Translations under genes and position numbers: made by a program | The notes under the pieces: generated by a model | Databases searched by the model: none | The model's input: the letters and a program-made list of their open reading frames with translations, nothing else | What the model was told of the DNA's origin: nothing | From: a bacterium | GTDB taxonomy: Bacteria; Myxococcota_A; Bradymonadia; UBA7976; UBA1532 | Direction: 5' to 3' | Assembly (NCBI GenBank): GCA_030426085.1 | Contig: JAUHYW010000059.1 | Span: 1 to 64,000, forward strand | DNA: 64,000 bases | Shown here: piece by piece, positions 50,986 through 61,149 of the stretch | Position numbering within the stretch: position 1 is the stretch's first letter | How the letters are laid out: each line of letters opens with the position of its first letter

Positions 50986-51963
50986 ATGACGCGCCGACCC
51001 TCCACTCCGCTCTGGCCCCTGGCCCTGCTGTGCCTCGCCGCGAGCGCCGCCGGGCAGACCGCGCCGGCCGCGGCGGATCCACCGGCCGACCCGGCCGCCG
51101 CGCCCGCCGAAGCCGGCGCCGATCTCGCCCTGCGCCCCTCACCGGCCGCCCTGCGGGCCCTGTGCGAAGACGCCTTCGCCGGGCTCGCCCGCCAGACCGA
51201 GAAGGCCACCCCGGCCGCGATCGTGCCGGCGACGTCGGGCGACGCGCTGGCCGACTTCGTCGTCGACTACCTGCACTGGTGCCTGGGCGACGAGCGGGGG
51301 GTCCGGCTCGTCGAGCGGGCCCGGCTCGACATGCTCCTGCGCGAGCTGGAGACCCAGCGGCTGCTGGGCGCCGAGGACATCACCCGCCGGGTCGCGGCCC
51401 TCGCCGGCGGGGAGAGCGTGCTGGTCGTCGCGGTGCACCCGGTCGACCCCCAGACCCGGGACATCACCCTGCGCGGCAGCCGGGTCGAGGGCGGGGACGT
51501 GCTCTTCGCCGCCGCCCCGGTGCGGGTCGAGGCCCGCGATCTCATCGAGCTGCAGCGGCAGATGGTCGCCCGGGGCAACCGGCTGCTGGCGATGGGCCTG
51601 TCGACGGTGCTGCCCGGCGCGGGGCAGCTCTACAACGACCAGCCGATCAAGGCCGGGCTCTTCCTGGCCGTCGAGCTGGCCCTGGGCGCCGCCGCGCTGG
51701 CCTACCACCTCGAGGGCGCCGGCCACGAGGACGCCTACAACCGCGACCGCCCGGAGGACGTGCCCTATGGCGATCGAGCGGAGTCGGCCTACGAGACCCG
51801 CAACGTGCTCTTGTGGACCCTGCTCGGGGTGCACGTCGCGGGCATCGTCGACGCGGCGATCTTCGGCGGGGTGCCGCCCGACGTCGAGCAGCGCTTCCGC
51901 GACCGCATCGGCGTCGCGCCGATGGGCGACGGCGCGGGCATCTGGTTCGATGGGCGCTTCTGA
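50986..51963 (+). CDS. CsgG/FlgO-like exported protein with C-terminal membrane domain
   Basis: 325 aa from ATG 50986 (GAGG upstream). Signal peptide MTRRPSTPLWPLALLCLAASAAG. Residues about 50-185 have the FlgO/CsgG-like pattern: a conserved alpha/beta unit with VERARLDMLLRELETQRLLG, then ITRRVAALAGGESVLVVAV, and beta strands. Residues about 205-325 resemble DUF5683: STVLPGAGQLYNDQPIKAGLFLAVELALG and a second hydrophobic helix, known in membrane-associated Gram-negative proteins. First gene of an overlapping five-gene operon; its end overlaps the next start by 14 bases. It may organise or secrete the giant lipoproteins, but this is inference. Confidence 0.78.
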   Translation: MTRRPSTPLWPLALLCLAASAAGQTAPAAADPPADPAAAPAEAGADLALRPSPAALRALCEDAFAGLARQTEKATPAAIVPATSGDALADFVVDYLHWCLGDERGVRLVERARLDMLLRELETQRLLGAEDITRRVAALAGGESVLVVAVHPVDPQTRDITLRGSRVEGGDVLFAAAPVRVEARDLIELQRQMVARGNRLLAMGLSTVLPGAGQLYNDQPIKAGLFLAVELALGAAALAYHLEGAGHEDAYNRDRPEDVPYGDRAESAYETRNVLLWTLLGVHVAGIVDAAIFGGVPPDVEQRFRDRIGVAPMGDGAGIWFDGRF

Positions 51964-54900
51964 TCCCACCCTCCGGTGGTCCGCGGCCGCGCTGGCCGCG
52001 CTGGCCGCGCTGGCCGCGCTGGCCGCGCTGGCCGCGCTGGCGCTGGGGGGCTGTGACCCCCGCATCGACCGGGACAACCCCCACGACCCCCTGCCGGCGG
52101 CCATCTCGGGGCGGGCGCTGCGGGTCGCCGTCGACGGCCCCGAGCCCGGCCCGGCGACCGTGCGGCTCATCCGGGGCGACGGCCGGCCCGAGGCGGTGGA
52201 GGACGTGGATCCGGCCTCCGGCGCCTTCACGCTGAGCGTGCCGGCGGGCGCGTACACCCTCACCGCCGAGGCCCCGGGCCACGCCAGCGAGACGCTGGCC
52301 CTCGACGTGGCGAGCGGGCAGGCGATCGACGACGTCTACCTCGAGCTGCTCGACGGGCAGCCGCCGGTCGCGCCCACGCTGACGCTGCCCCCGGGGCCGG
52401 TGAACACCCGCGAGATCGTCGCCCGGGTCGAGCACCCCGAGGCCGGCGCGGGGATCACGATCCGGCTCGCGGGGGACGCCGAGGCGACGGGCGAGGGCGC
52501 CGAGCGCGGGCTGCGGTTGACCGGGGGCGACGGCCTCAAGCGGATCACGGCGGTCGCCGTCGATCGGGCGGGCAACACCTCGTCGGCCGCCTCGGCGACC
52601 ATCGAGCTGGACACCCGGCCGCCCGCCGCGGGCGACTTGCTGCTGGCCGGCGGCGCGTGCGAGGTGCGATCCCGGTTCGTCGACGCCGAGCTGAGTGGGA
52701 CCGACGCCCCGTGGGTCGGCTTCGAGGCCGTGCCCGGCGCCTGCGGCGAGTGCCCCGACGACATCCCCTGCGATCGGGCGAGCGCCCGGGTGAACCGGGT
52801 CGAGCTGGCGCCGACCCCCGGCGCGCAGTGCGTGTGCCGGGTCCTGTGCGACGACGCCGGCAACCGGACCGCGGCGCCGCCGGTCGCGGTGCACCTCGGG
52901 CCCTACGAACCCCGGCCGGTCCCGGTGCTGACCGCGGTCGAGCCCTCGGTCGTGCCGGCGCGGGCGTCGGCGTGCGACGAGGTCGTGGTGCGAGGGGCCG
53001 ATCTGGCCGGCGACACGGTGGTCGACATCGGCCCGTTCACCGCGCTGCCCTGCGCCCGGCGGGCGGGGCTGGACGCCTTCACGCCCTGCGCTGGCGGGCC
53101 CCCGCCCGACGAACCCCCGCCCGACCCGGACGGGTGCGCCGTCGCCGACGTGCCCGACGGCTACGCCACCGCCTGCGTGGTCACGCTGCCGCCCGGGCTG
53201 CTGACGTTCGCCGGCACCTTCCCGGTCCGGCTGCGCACGCCGGCGCCGGTGGAGGGCGGCGCCGGGCTCTCGGCGGACGTGCGCTGGCTGACGCTCGACG
53301 CGCCCCTGCCGCTGATCGATCGGATCGAGCCGCAGGGGGTCGCCCTCGGCCCCGACCGCCCGAGCGCCGTCACGGTGACCCTCGACGCCCACGACCTGAC
53401 CGACAACGTCGAGATCCAGCTCGCCGGGCGGCCGCCGGTCGAGATGACGATCACCCGGGGCGGGCCCGAGCGCCCCGACGCGGCCCGGGTCGAGGCGACG
53501 TTCGACCTGAGCGGGCTCGCGCCCGACGCGGCGGGCGACGTGTCGCTGTTCGTGATCAACGACGACGCCGAGGTCGAGCTGCCGTTCGGCCTGATGCCGG
53601 CGGTCACCGCCTGCGGCCCGGTGTGTCGGATCCCGACCCGGCGCACCCGGCCGTCGGGCCTGCCGGGGCACGTCGCGGTCGAGCTGACCCCGCCCCGGAA
53701 CACCCTGGGCACCGCCCTGAGCCTCGCGGGCGCCTCGTCGTGGACCGTGCTCGACGCCGACGGCGTGCCGCTGATGCGCAGCGCCACCGCCCACGGGCTG
53801 GCAGGGCTGCGGCTGCCGGGGCCTCAGCCGGCGGCCCGGCTGATCGCCGACGTGCCGGCCCACGCGGGCGGGCTGATCGAGGTGACCGCCGGGCAGGCGT
53901 TCCCCGAGCCGCCCGACCTGTGTCCCCGGGCTCGCGTCGCGCCGCAGCACGGCCCGGCGTCGGCCGCGCTGTTCGCCGACCTCGACCTGGACGGCGGGCT
54001 CGAGGGGATCATGGCCCACCCCGAGACCGGCCAGCTCACCGTGGACGGGCAGGTGATCCAGGTCGGGGGCAGCCCCTCGGCGCTGGCGGTCGCCGATCTG
54101 AACGGGGACGGCTGGCCCGACGTGCTCGTCGGCGACCCGGCGAGCCGGACCATCACCGCCCGCCCCGGGCTGGGCGACGCCGACCTCGGGCCGCCGGTGC
54201 CGCTGCCGGCGGTCGATCTGGCCGGGCCGGTCGCCGCGCTGACGGTCACCGACGTCGACGGCGACCGCCGCCCGGACGTGCTCGCCGGCTTCGACGGCCC
54301 CGGCGGGGGGCTGGCCCGGTGGATCGTCGCCGCCGACGGCCGGATCCTGCCGCCGACGGTCATCGTCCGCGACGCGCCGGTCTCGATGATCGCCGCCCGC
54401 TCCACCACCCGCCCCGGCCTGCCGGACGTGATCTTCGGCGGCCCCGGCGGGCTCTCGGTGTGGACCGCCGGCGGCCCGCCCCGGCCGCTGCTCGACGGGC
54501 AACCGGACCTCGGCAGCGCCTGGGTCGAGGTCCTCGGCCGCGACCGCCTGGGCACCGTGCGCCTGCTGGGCAGCGACGCGGCCGGGATCTGGACCCTCAC
54601 CCGCCGGCCGGGCGCCGGCTGGGTGCTCGACGGCGAGCGGATACCGGTGAGCCCCGCGTTCCGCAGCCTCGGGGCCTACGACACCGACGGCGACGGCCAG
54701 CCGGAGGTCTTCGGGGTCGACGAGGTGCTCCAGGAAGGGCTGGGCGAGATCCGCCACGCGCTGCTGACCGTGCACCCGGGCCGCCCGGAGCGCCCGGTCT
54801 CGACCGTGGGCTTCGCCGACGGCACACTCCTGGAAGGCCCGGAGCCGACCCCCTGGCCGCCGCGCGCCGTGGCCTTGTACCGGACCGCCGACGACGTGCA

Positions 54901-56581
54901 CGGCCGGGCCCTCGGCCGCGACGGCGCGCCGCGCGCCCTCGAGCCCTGCGTCGGCGTCGAGCCCGGCCCGCAGGGCGTCCCGCCGACCCCGGGGCTGCCG
55001 CCGGTGAGCGAGGGGCGCGCGGCCTGGCTGGACGTCGACGGCGACGGCTTCGCCGATCTGATCGCGCAGGGCGACGACGGGCTCGTGACCGCGTTCGGCC
55101 CGTGCGACGCCCGGGTCGTCTGCGAGCCGGCGCTCGCCGGGGAGGGCGCCGCGCTGGCGGTCACCCGGGCGGCCGACGGCAGCCCCGTCGTCGTGATCGG
55201 CGAGGGGCGTCAGGTCCGGATCGGGCCGCTCCGGGGCGACGGCGTGCCCGGCTCGGCGGACGCCGAAGTCGGCGTCGGGGCCCCGGTCCGCGCGGTGCAG
55301 GCGGTCGCCCTCGGCGATGAGCGGCTGGCCGTCGCGGTGACCGACAACCTGATCCACGTCATCGGCCCGGAGGTCGCCAGCGGGCTCCCGCTGCCCGCGC
55401 CGGCCGGTCGGGTGATCACCGCCGACGTGCGCCCCGAGCCCCCCGGCGCGGCCCGGTCCGACGAGATCGTGGCCCGCGTCCCCGAGGCGCTGCTGGTCTG
55501 GGCCCACGACGGCGACCGGTGGCGGGCGCTGGGCGATCCGGCGCCGGTCGGGCCGGCCCTCGACTGGACCCTGGCCGACGTCGACGGCGACGGCCTGCTC
55601 GATCGGGTGGATCTGCTGCTCGACGGCGACGCGCTGGCGATCGCGGTGTATCGGGGCACCGGCGACGCCGCGCTGTTCGAGGCCGCGTCGCTCGCGCCGC
55701 CGATCCGGGTGGACGCCTACGACGACGGCCCGGTGGCCCTGGCCGCCGCCGATCTCAACGTCGACGGCCTGACCGATGTGATCGTCGGCCAGCGCCGGAT
55801 GGGCGCGCTGGTCAGCAACGCGGTGCGGGTCCTGCTCGGCCGGCGCGACGGCGCGCTCGCCCCGGCGGTCTCGGCGTGGCCGCCATGCCTCGTCGAGCTC
55901 GGCGCCCTCGACCCGGCGCTGACCGTCGCCGCCGCGGACGTGACCGGCGACGGGCGGCCGGAGATCGTCGCCACCCTCGACCGCTCGATCTGCGTCGCCG
56001 CCGTGGTCGACGACGGGCCGGTGCAGAGCTGGATCGCCGATCCGGCCCCGCCCGCGCCCGACGCCGATGGCCGGCTGCGGGTCCCGCTGCACCACCCCGC
56101 CGCGTGGTTCGAGCACGCGACCCTGGTCGCGCAGAGCGACGCCCCGATGCTGAGCGGCGCGCTCATCGGGCCCCGCGGCGAGCGGGTCGCGCTGCCGCCG
56201 GTCGATCCGGTCGGCGGCGCGGTGGCCTGGAGCAGCCTCGACGGCGGCCCGCTCGCCGGCCTGATGGGCCGCCAGCCGACGGGCGAGTGGGTCGTGGAGC
56301 TGGAGCCCGGACCCGATGGCCCCCCGGTGACGGCGGTCGAGCTGCTGGTCGGCGTGCGCTGGCAGCGGCCGCGCCACCCGGCGTGCGGGGCGGGCAACGA
56401 CCCCCGGCCCGAGGGGGTCTGCGTCGGCGGGCGGCTGCTCGACCGGGCGCCGGGGCCGGCGGGCGACTGCGACTTCGACGGCGTGCCCGATGTCTCCGAC
56501 CCGTGCCCCGCCCAGGCCCGCTGGCCCGCCGACCCCGACGCGCTCTGCGGGCAGCCGACCCACCGCGATTGCCCGCTGTGA
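51950..56581 (+). CDS. Giant FG-GAP lipoprotein, copy A
   Basis: 1543 aa from ATG 51950, overlapping the upstream gene by 14 bases. The signal peptide core is six AAL units and ends in LGGC (Cys35, Asp at +2), followed by [12 protein letters not shown], a shared N-terminal tag with copy B. Next are a carboxypeptidase-regulatory-like fold ([17 protein letters not shown]), Ig-like segments, and from about residue 660 on many FG-GAP/VCBS calcium motifs ([60 protein letters not shown]) that suggest beta-propellers. The C-terminus carries [15 protein letters not shown]. Surface-exposed sensor or adhesin by architecture; ligand unknown. It ends in GTGA into copy B. Confidence 0.85.
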   Translation: MGASDPTLRWSAAALAALAALAALAALAALALGGCDPRIDRDNPHDPLPAAISGRALRVAVDGPEPGPATVRLIRGDGRPEAVEDVDPASGAFTLSVPAGAYTLTAEAPGHASETLALDVASGQAIDDVYLELLDGQPPVAPTLTLPPGPVNTREIVARVEHPEAGAGITIRLAGDAEATGEGAERGLRLTGGDGLKRITAVAVDRAGNTSSAASATIELDTRPPAAGDLLLAGGACEVRSRFVDAELSGTDAPWVGFEAVPGACGECPDDIPCDRASARVNRVELAPTPGAQCVCRVLCDDAGNRTAAPPVAVHLGPYEPRPVPVLTAVEPSVVPARASACDEVVVRGADLAGDTVVDIGPFTALPCARRAGLDAFTPCAGGPPPDEPPPDPDGCAVADVPDGYATACVVTLPPGLLTFAGTFPVRLRTPAPVEGGAGLSADVRWLTLDAPLPLIDRIEPQGVALGPDRPSAVTVTLDAHDLTDNVEIQLAGRPPVEMTITRGGPERPDAARVEATFDLSGLAPDAAGDVSLFVINDDAEVELPFGLMPAVTACGPVCRIPTRRTRPSGLPGHVAVELTPPRNTLGTALSLAGASSWTVLDADGVPLMRSATAHGLAGLRLPGPQPAARLIADVPAHAGGLIEVTAGQAFPEPPDLCPRARVAPQHGPASAALFADLDLDGGLEGIMAHPETGQLTVDGQVIQVGGSPSALAVADLNGDGWPDVLVGDPASRTITARPGLGDADLGPPVPLPAVDLAGPVAALTVTDVDGDRRPDVLAGFDGPGGGLARWIVAADGRILPPTVIVRDAPVSMIAARSTTRPGLPDVIFGGPGGLSVWTAGGPPRPLLDGQPDLGSAWVEVLGRDRLGTVRLLGSDAAGIWTLTRRPGAGWVLDGERIPVSPAFRSLGAYDTDGDGQPEVFGVDEVLQEGLGEIRHALLTVHPGRPERPVSTVGFADGTLLEGPEPTPWPPRAVALYRTADDVHGRALGRDGAPRALEPCVGVEPGPQGVPPTPGLPPVSEGRAAWLDVDGDGFADLIAQGDDGLVTAFGPCDARVVCEPALAGEGAALAVTRAADGSPVVVIGEGRQVRIGPLRGDGVPGSADAEVGVGAPVRAVQAVALGDERLAVAVTDNLIHVIGPEVASGLPLPAPAGRVITADVRPEPPGAARSDEIVARVPEALLVWAHDGDRWRALGDPAPVGPALDWTLADVDGDGLLDRVDLLLDGDALAIAVYRGTGDAALFEAASLAPPIRVDAYDDGPVALAAADLNVDGLTDVIVGQRRMGALVSNAVRVLLGRRDGALAPAVSAWPPCLVELGALDPALTVAAADVTGDGRPEIVATLDRSICVAAVVDDGPVQSWIADPAPPAPDADGRLRVPLHHPAAWFEHATLVAQSDAPMLSGALIGPRGERVALPPVDPVGGAVAWSSLDGGPLAGLMGRQPTGEWVVELEPGPDGPPVTAVELLVGVRWQRPRHPACGAGNDPRPEGVCVGGRLLDRAPGPAGDCDFDGVPDVSDPCPAQARWPADPDALCGQPTHRDCPL
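51986..52039 (+). repeat. Six perfect 9-bp repeats in a lipoprotein signal peptide
   Basis: gccgcgctg occurs six times without change and codes Ala-Ala-Leu six times, making the whole hydrophobic core of the signal peptide of the copy A lipoprotein. Gain or loss of a unit stays in frame but changes core length. Confidence 0.95.
53367..53437 (+). repeat. 71-bp identical segment shared with copy B (first copy)
   Basis: Identical base for base to 57905-57975 in the paralogous gene, coding the region around [17 protein letters not shown]. It is embedded in sequence that is clearly diverged between the two genes. Confidence 0.9.
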
Positions 56582-59500
56582 GCCGCGCGCGCGCCCGATG
56601 CCTCGCCCTGGCGCTGCCGATCGCCCTGCTCGGCTGTGATCCGCGGATCGACCGGGACAACCCCTTCGATCCCCGATCGGACGACCCCCGGGCGGCGACC
56701 ATCGAGGGGCAGGTGCTCCGGGCCACCGTCGACGGCCCCGCGCCGGGCCCGGCGACGGTGCGGGCCCTCGACGCCGACGGGCGCCTCGCCGACGGGGCCG
56801 ACGTCGATCCGACCTCGGGCGACTTCGCGCTGACGGTGCCCGCCGGGCTCTACACCCTCACCGCCGAGGCCCCGGGCCACGCGGCCGGCGGGCTCACCCT
56901 CGACGTGGCCATCGGCGAGCGGGTGGCGGTCGAACCCATCGTGCTGAGCGACGAGCAGCCGCCGGTCGCGCCGACGCTGTCGCTGCCCCGGGGCCCGGTG
57001 AACACCCCCGAGGTCGTGGCCACCGTCGACCACCCCGAGCCGGGCGTCGCGATCCTGATCCGAACCGGGGGCGGCGTCGAGTCCACGGCGGGCGAGGGGC
57101 TCGATCGCGCGCTCCGGCTCACCGACGGCGACGGGGACAAGACGGTGATCGCGGTGGCGGTGGATCCGGCGGGCAACGTCTCGCCGTCGGCGACGGCCAC
57201 CATCGAGCTGGACACCACCCCGCCGGCCGAAGGCGCGCTGGTTCTGGCCGGCGGGGCCCGCGTGGTGCGCAGCCGGGTGGTCGACGCCGAGATCACGGGC
57301 ACCGACGCCGATCGGATGCGCTTCGAGGCGACGGCCGGCCCGTGCGGAGGCTGCCCCGCGCTCGACTGCGACCGAGCCTTCGCGGCGGTCGACCGGGTCG
57401 AGCTGGACGCCATGCGGGGCGAGCAGTGCGTCTGCTGGGCGCTGTGCGACCTCGCCGGCAACCGGGTGACGCCGCCGCCGGTCTCCATCACGCTCGGGCC
57501 GTACGAGCCCCGCCCGGTGCCCGCGCTGGACGCGGTCGAGCCCGAGATCGTGGTGGCCCGGGTCTCGTCGTCGGCCGACGTCGTCCTGCGCGGCGGGGGC
57601 ATCGCCGACGACACCGTGGCCGACATCGGCGCCTTCGTCTCGCTGCCCTGCGCCCTCGACCGCCCGGCCGGCGGCTGCGTGGACGGCGCGCCCGAGCGCT
57701 GCGCGACGACCTGCACCGTGACCCTGCCCGACGCGCTGCGGCTGGCGAGCGGGCGGCTGCCGGTCCGCCTGCGCACGCCCGATCCGGTCGTCGACGGGGT
57801 GGGCCGCTCGCTGGAGGTCCGCTGGCTGACCCTCACCGCGCCCCGCCCGCTGATCGACCGGGTCGAGCCCCAGGGCGTCGCGCTCGGGCCCGGCCGGCCG
57901 ACGACCGTCACGGTGACCCTCGACGCCCACGACCTGACCGACAACGTCGAGATCCAGCTCGCCGGGCGGCCGCCGACGGCGCTGGACTTCACCCGGGGCT
58001 CGGCCGGGCAGCCCGACGCGGCGCGGATCGTGGCGACGTTCGATCTGGACGGGCTGCCCGCCGACGCCGAGCGGGACGCGATCCTGGCGGTGGGCAACCC
58101 CGGCGGTGATCGGGTCGAGCTGCCGTTCGGCCTGGCGCCCGCGGTCACCCCGTGCCCCCAGGGCGAGGTGTGTCGGATCCCGGTCCGCCGGACGCGGCCG
58201 TCGAGCCTGCCGGGGCACGTCACCGTCGAGCTGACCCCGCCCCGGGGGGTGCCGAGCGCCTCGCTCTCGCTGGGCGGGGCCTCGACCTGGACCGTGCTCG
58301 GTCCCGACGGCACCGCCCTCGCCCGCGGCGCGACGACCCACGCGCTGGCGACGCTGCGGCTGCCCGGCCCTCAGCCGGCGGCCCGGTTGATCGCCGACGT
58401 GCCGGCTCACGCCGGGGGTCTGATCGAGGTGGCGCCGTCGCGGGGCCTTCAGCTCGAGTGGCAGTTGAGCGCGGGCGCGCGCAGCCCGGCCGACCACGGG
58501 CCGGCGGCGGCCGGACTCTTCGCCGATCTCGACCTCGACGGCGCGCTCGAAGGGCTGATGGTGCACCCCGAGACCGGCCGCCTGACGGTGGACGGGGGCC
58601 GCGCGGTCGAGATCGGGGGCAGCCCCTCGGCGCTGGCGGTCGGCGACCTGAACGGGGACGGCTGGCCGGACATCGTCGTCGGCGACCGCGCCGGCCGGGC
58701 GATCACCGCCCACCTCGGGCTGGGGGATACCCGCTTCGGCCCGCCCGTGGTCTTGCCGTCCGCCGCGCTGGCCGGGCCCGTCGCCGCGCTGGCGATCACC
58801 GACGTCGACGGTGACCGCCGACCGGACGTGCTCGCCGGTTTCGACGGCCCCGCCGGGGGCCTGGCCCGCTGGATCGTCGCCGCCGACGGCCGCATCCTGC
58901 CTCCGATGGTGGTCGCCGACGGCGTGCCGGTGTCGTTCGTCGCCCCGCGGCACACCACCCGGCCGGGCCGCCCCGACATCTTCTTCGGCGGGCCCGCCGG
59001 GATCCGGAGCTGGAGCGGGGCCGACGACGCGCCGCCCCGACCTCTGCTGGCGGATGGGCCCGGGCTCGGCAGCCGGTGGGTCGAGGTGATCGGACGCGAC
59101 CAGGCCGGCGTCGTGCGGCTGCTGGGCAGCGATGGCGACGGCGTGTGGACCCTCGCCCGGCGGCCGGGCGCCGACTGGGTCCTGGAAGGCCCGCGGGTGC
59201 TGCCGGGGACCGACTTCAGGGGCCTGGGGGTCTACGACGGCACCGGCCGGGGTCGGCCGGCGGTGCTCGGCGCCGACCTCGGCGCGCCCGACGGGGCGCT
59301 GTGGCTCGTACGGCCCGGCGCCGAGCCGACCCCGGTCTACGCGCCGGGCTACGCCGACCCGCCCCGGGCGCCGCTCGCGGTGCACCTGAACGACCCGGAC
59401 ACGGATCTGAGCGCCTTCGCCCTCGACGGCGACGGCACATGGCACGCCATGTCGAACCTCGTCGCCGGCGTGGACGAGCCCCCGTCGCTCACCCTGGTCT

Positions 59501-61149
59501 GGCCCACGCCGGATCTGCCAACGGTGGTCGGCGGGCGCTCGGCGTGGTTCGACGTCGACGGCGACGGCGTCTCCGATCTGATCGCCCAGGGCGCCGACGG
59601 CCTCGCGACGGCCTTCGGGCCCTGCGAGCCCCGGGTCGTCTGCGCCCCGACGCCCGGCGGTGGCGTGGGCGCCGGCCTCGACCTCATCCGCGCGGCCGAC
59701 GGCGCGCTCACAGCCGCGATCGGGGTGGAGACCGCGGTGCAGATGGGCCCGCTGGGGCCTGACGGGCGCCCCGGGCCGCCCGACATCGCCGTCGACCTCG
59801 GGGCGCCGGTGCGCGCGGTGCAGGCCGTCTCCATCGGCGATGTGCGCCTGGCGGCGGCGATCGCCGACGATCGGATCCACATCGTCGGCCCGGGGCACGC
59901 CGCCGAGCTCGTGGCGCTCGACGGGCGGGGTCGACCCACGGCGCCCGACCGGATCATCGCCGCCGACATCCACCCCGAGGCCCCAGGCGAACCCCGAGCC
60001 GACGAGATCGTGGCCCGGACCGCCGAGGGCCTGACGGCCTGGGCGTACGACGGCGGCGGCTGGCGCGCCCTGGGCGAGGGGATCGCGCTGGCGTCCACCC
60101 TCGCGTGGACTCTGGCCGACATGGACGGCGACGGCCTGCTCGACCGGGTGGAGCTGTCGGCGCGAGGCGGCGAAGGCGGCGACGCGACCCTGGCGGTCGG
60201 GGTCTACCGGGGCACCGGCGGCCCCGACCTGTTCGAGGCCGCGCCCATCGCGCCGCCGGCGCCGGTCGCCGTGGCTGCCCGCGCGCCGGTGGCCCTGGCG
60301 ACGGCCGACGTCAACGTCGACGGCCTGCCCGACGTGCTCGTCGCCCGGGCCACGGCGGGGGTCGGGCCGGCGGACGCGTGGGATGTACGGACGGGTGTGC
60401 TGCTCGGTCGGGGGGACGGCGCGCTCGCCCCGGCGCTGGACGAGCACCCGTGCGATGTCGTGGCCGAGCCCGATGGTGGGACCCCGCCGATGACCGTCGC
60501 CGGCGAGGATCTGACCGGCGACGGCCGGCCGGAGATCGTCGTCACCCTCGGCCGCGCGGTGTGCAGCGGAGCGCTGGTCGACGATGCGGCGGTCCAGAAC
60601 TGGGTCGCCGAGCTCGATCCACCGCCCGACGCCGACGGCGGGCTGCGGGTCCCTCTGCGTCTGCCCGCCGCCTGGTACCGGGACGCGACCCTGGTCGCGC
60701 AGGTCGACGGCCCCTCGCCCGCGCTCAGCGGGTCGTTGATCGGGCCCCGGGGTGACCGAGTCGAGCTGCCGCCGAACGACGCGGCGGGCGGCGCCGCGGT
60801 CTGGACGAGCCTCGACGGGGGCCCGCTGGCCGGTGTGATGGGCCGTCAGCCGGGCGGCGAGTGGCTCGTGGAGCTGGATCCCGGCCCCGGCGGATCCCCG
60901 GTGACGGCGGTGGAGCTGCTGGTCGGCGCGCGCTGGAGCCGCCCGTCCCACCCCGAGTGTTGGCGCGACGCCCACTGGCTGGGCGCCTGCGCCGGCGGCC
61001 GCCTGCCCGACCGGGCCCCCGGGCCGGCGGGCGACTGCGACTTCGACGGCGTGCCCGACATCGCCGACCCGTGCCCCGCCGAGGCCCGCTGGCCCCCTGA
61101 TCCCGAGGCCGCTTGCGGCCCGCCGACCCACCCGGAGTGTGCGCCATGA
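56578..61149 (+). CDS. Giant FG-GAP lipoprotein, copy B
   Basis: 1523 aa from GTG 56578, which overlaps the TGA of copy A (GTGA). Signal [20 protein letters not shown] (Cys20, Asp at +2) and the shared tag [12 protein letters not shown]. It is colinear with copy A: regulatory-like fold, Ig-like segments with paired Cys ([11 protein letters not shown]), FG-GAP/VCBS repeats ([44 protein letters not shown]), and the Cys-rich end [15 protein letters not shown]. The two differ in the signal peptide and many loops, so they are diverged paralogues, probably not recent copies. It ends in ATGA into the kinase gene. Likely co-displayed with copy A. Confidence 0.87.
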   Translation: MSRARARCLALALPIALLGCDPRIDRDNPFDPRSDDPRAATIEGQVLRATVDGPAPGPATVRALDADGRLADGADVDPTSGDFALTVPAGLYTLTAEAPGHAAGGLTLDVAIGERVAVEPIVLSDEQPPVAPTLSLPRGPVNTPEVVATVDHPEPGVAILIRTGGGVESTAGEGLDRALRLTDGDGDKTVIAVAVDPAGNVSPSATATIELDTTPPAEGALVLAGGARVVRSRVVDAEITGTDADRMRFEATAGPCGGCPALDCDRAFAAVDRVELDAMRGEQCVCWALCDLAGNRVTPPPVSITLGPYEPRPVPALDAVEPEIVVARVSSSADVVLRGGGIADDTVADIGAFVSLPCALDRPAGGCVDGAPERCATTCTVTLPDALRLASGRLPVRLRTPDPVVDGVGRSLEVRWLTLTAPRPLIDRVEPQGVALGPGRPTTVTVTLDAHDLTDNVEIQLAGRPPTALDFTRGSAGQPDAARIVATFDLDGLPADAERDAILAVGNPGGDRVELPFGLAPAVTPCPQGEVCRIPVRRTRPSSLPGHVTVELTPPRGVPSASLSLGGASTWTVLGPDGTALARGATTHALATLRLPGPQPAARLIADVPAHAGGLIEVAPSRGLQLEWQLSAGARSPADHGPAAAGLFADLDLDGALEGLMVHPETGRLTVDGGRAVEIGGSPSALAVGDLNGDGWPDIVVGDRAGRAITAHLGLGDTRFGPPVVLPSAALAGPVAALAITDVDGDRRPDVLAGFDGPAGGLARWIVAADGRILPPMVVADGVPVSFVAPRHTTRPGRPDIFFGGPAGIRSWSGADDAPPRPLLADGPGLGSRWVEVIGRDQAGVVRLLGSDGDGVWTLARRPGADWVLEGPRVLPGTDFRGLGVYDGTGRGRPAVLGADLGAPDGALWLVRPGAEPTPVYAPGYADPPRAPLAVHLNDPDTDLSAFALDGDGTWHAMSNLVAGVDEPPSLTLVWPTPDLPTVVGGRSAWFDVDGDGVSDLIAQGADGLATAFGPCEPRVVCAPTPGGGVGAGLDLIRAADGALTAAIGVETAVQMGPLGPDGRPGPPDIAVDLGAPVRAVQAVSIGDVRLAAAIADDRIHIVGPGHAAELVALDGRGRPTAPDRIIAADIHPEAPGEPRADEIVARTAEGLTAWAYDGGGWRALGEGIALASTLAWTLADMDGDGLLDRVELSARGGEGGDATLAVGVYRGTGGPDLFEAAPIAPPAPVAVAARAPVALATADVNVDGLPDVLVARATAGVGPADAWDVRTGVLLGRGDGALAPALDEHPCDVVAEPDGGTPPMTVAGEDLTGDGRPEIVVTLGRAVCSGALVDDAAVQNWVAELDPPPDADGGLRVPLRLPAAWYRDATLVAQVDGPSPALSGSLIGPRGDRVELPPNDAAGGAAVWTSLDGGPLAGVMGRQPGGEWLVELDPGPGGSPVTAVELLVGARWSRPSHPECWRDAHWLGACAGGRLPDRAPGPAGDCDFDGVPDIADPCPAEARWPPDPEAACGPPTHPECAP
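57905..57975 (+). repeat. 71-bp identical segment shared with copy A (second copy)
   Basis: Matches 53367-53437 exactly; see that entry. The flanks diverge immediately on both sides. Confidence 0.9.

Noticed and set aside
51647-61131. Very long minus-strand frames (about 1600 and 1800 codons) opposite the giant lipoproteins
   Set aside because: Same composition effect; no ribosome sites, no family signatures, and the plus-strand genes have signal peptides and coupled junctions.
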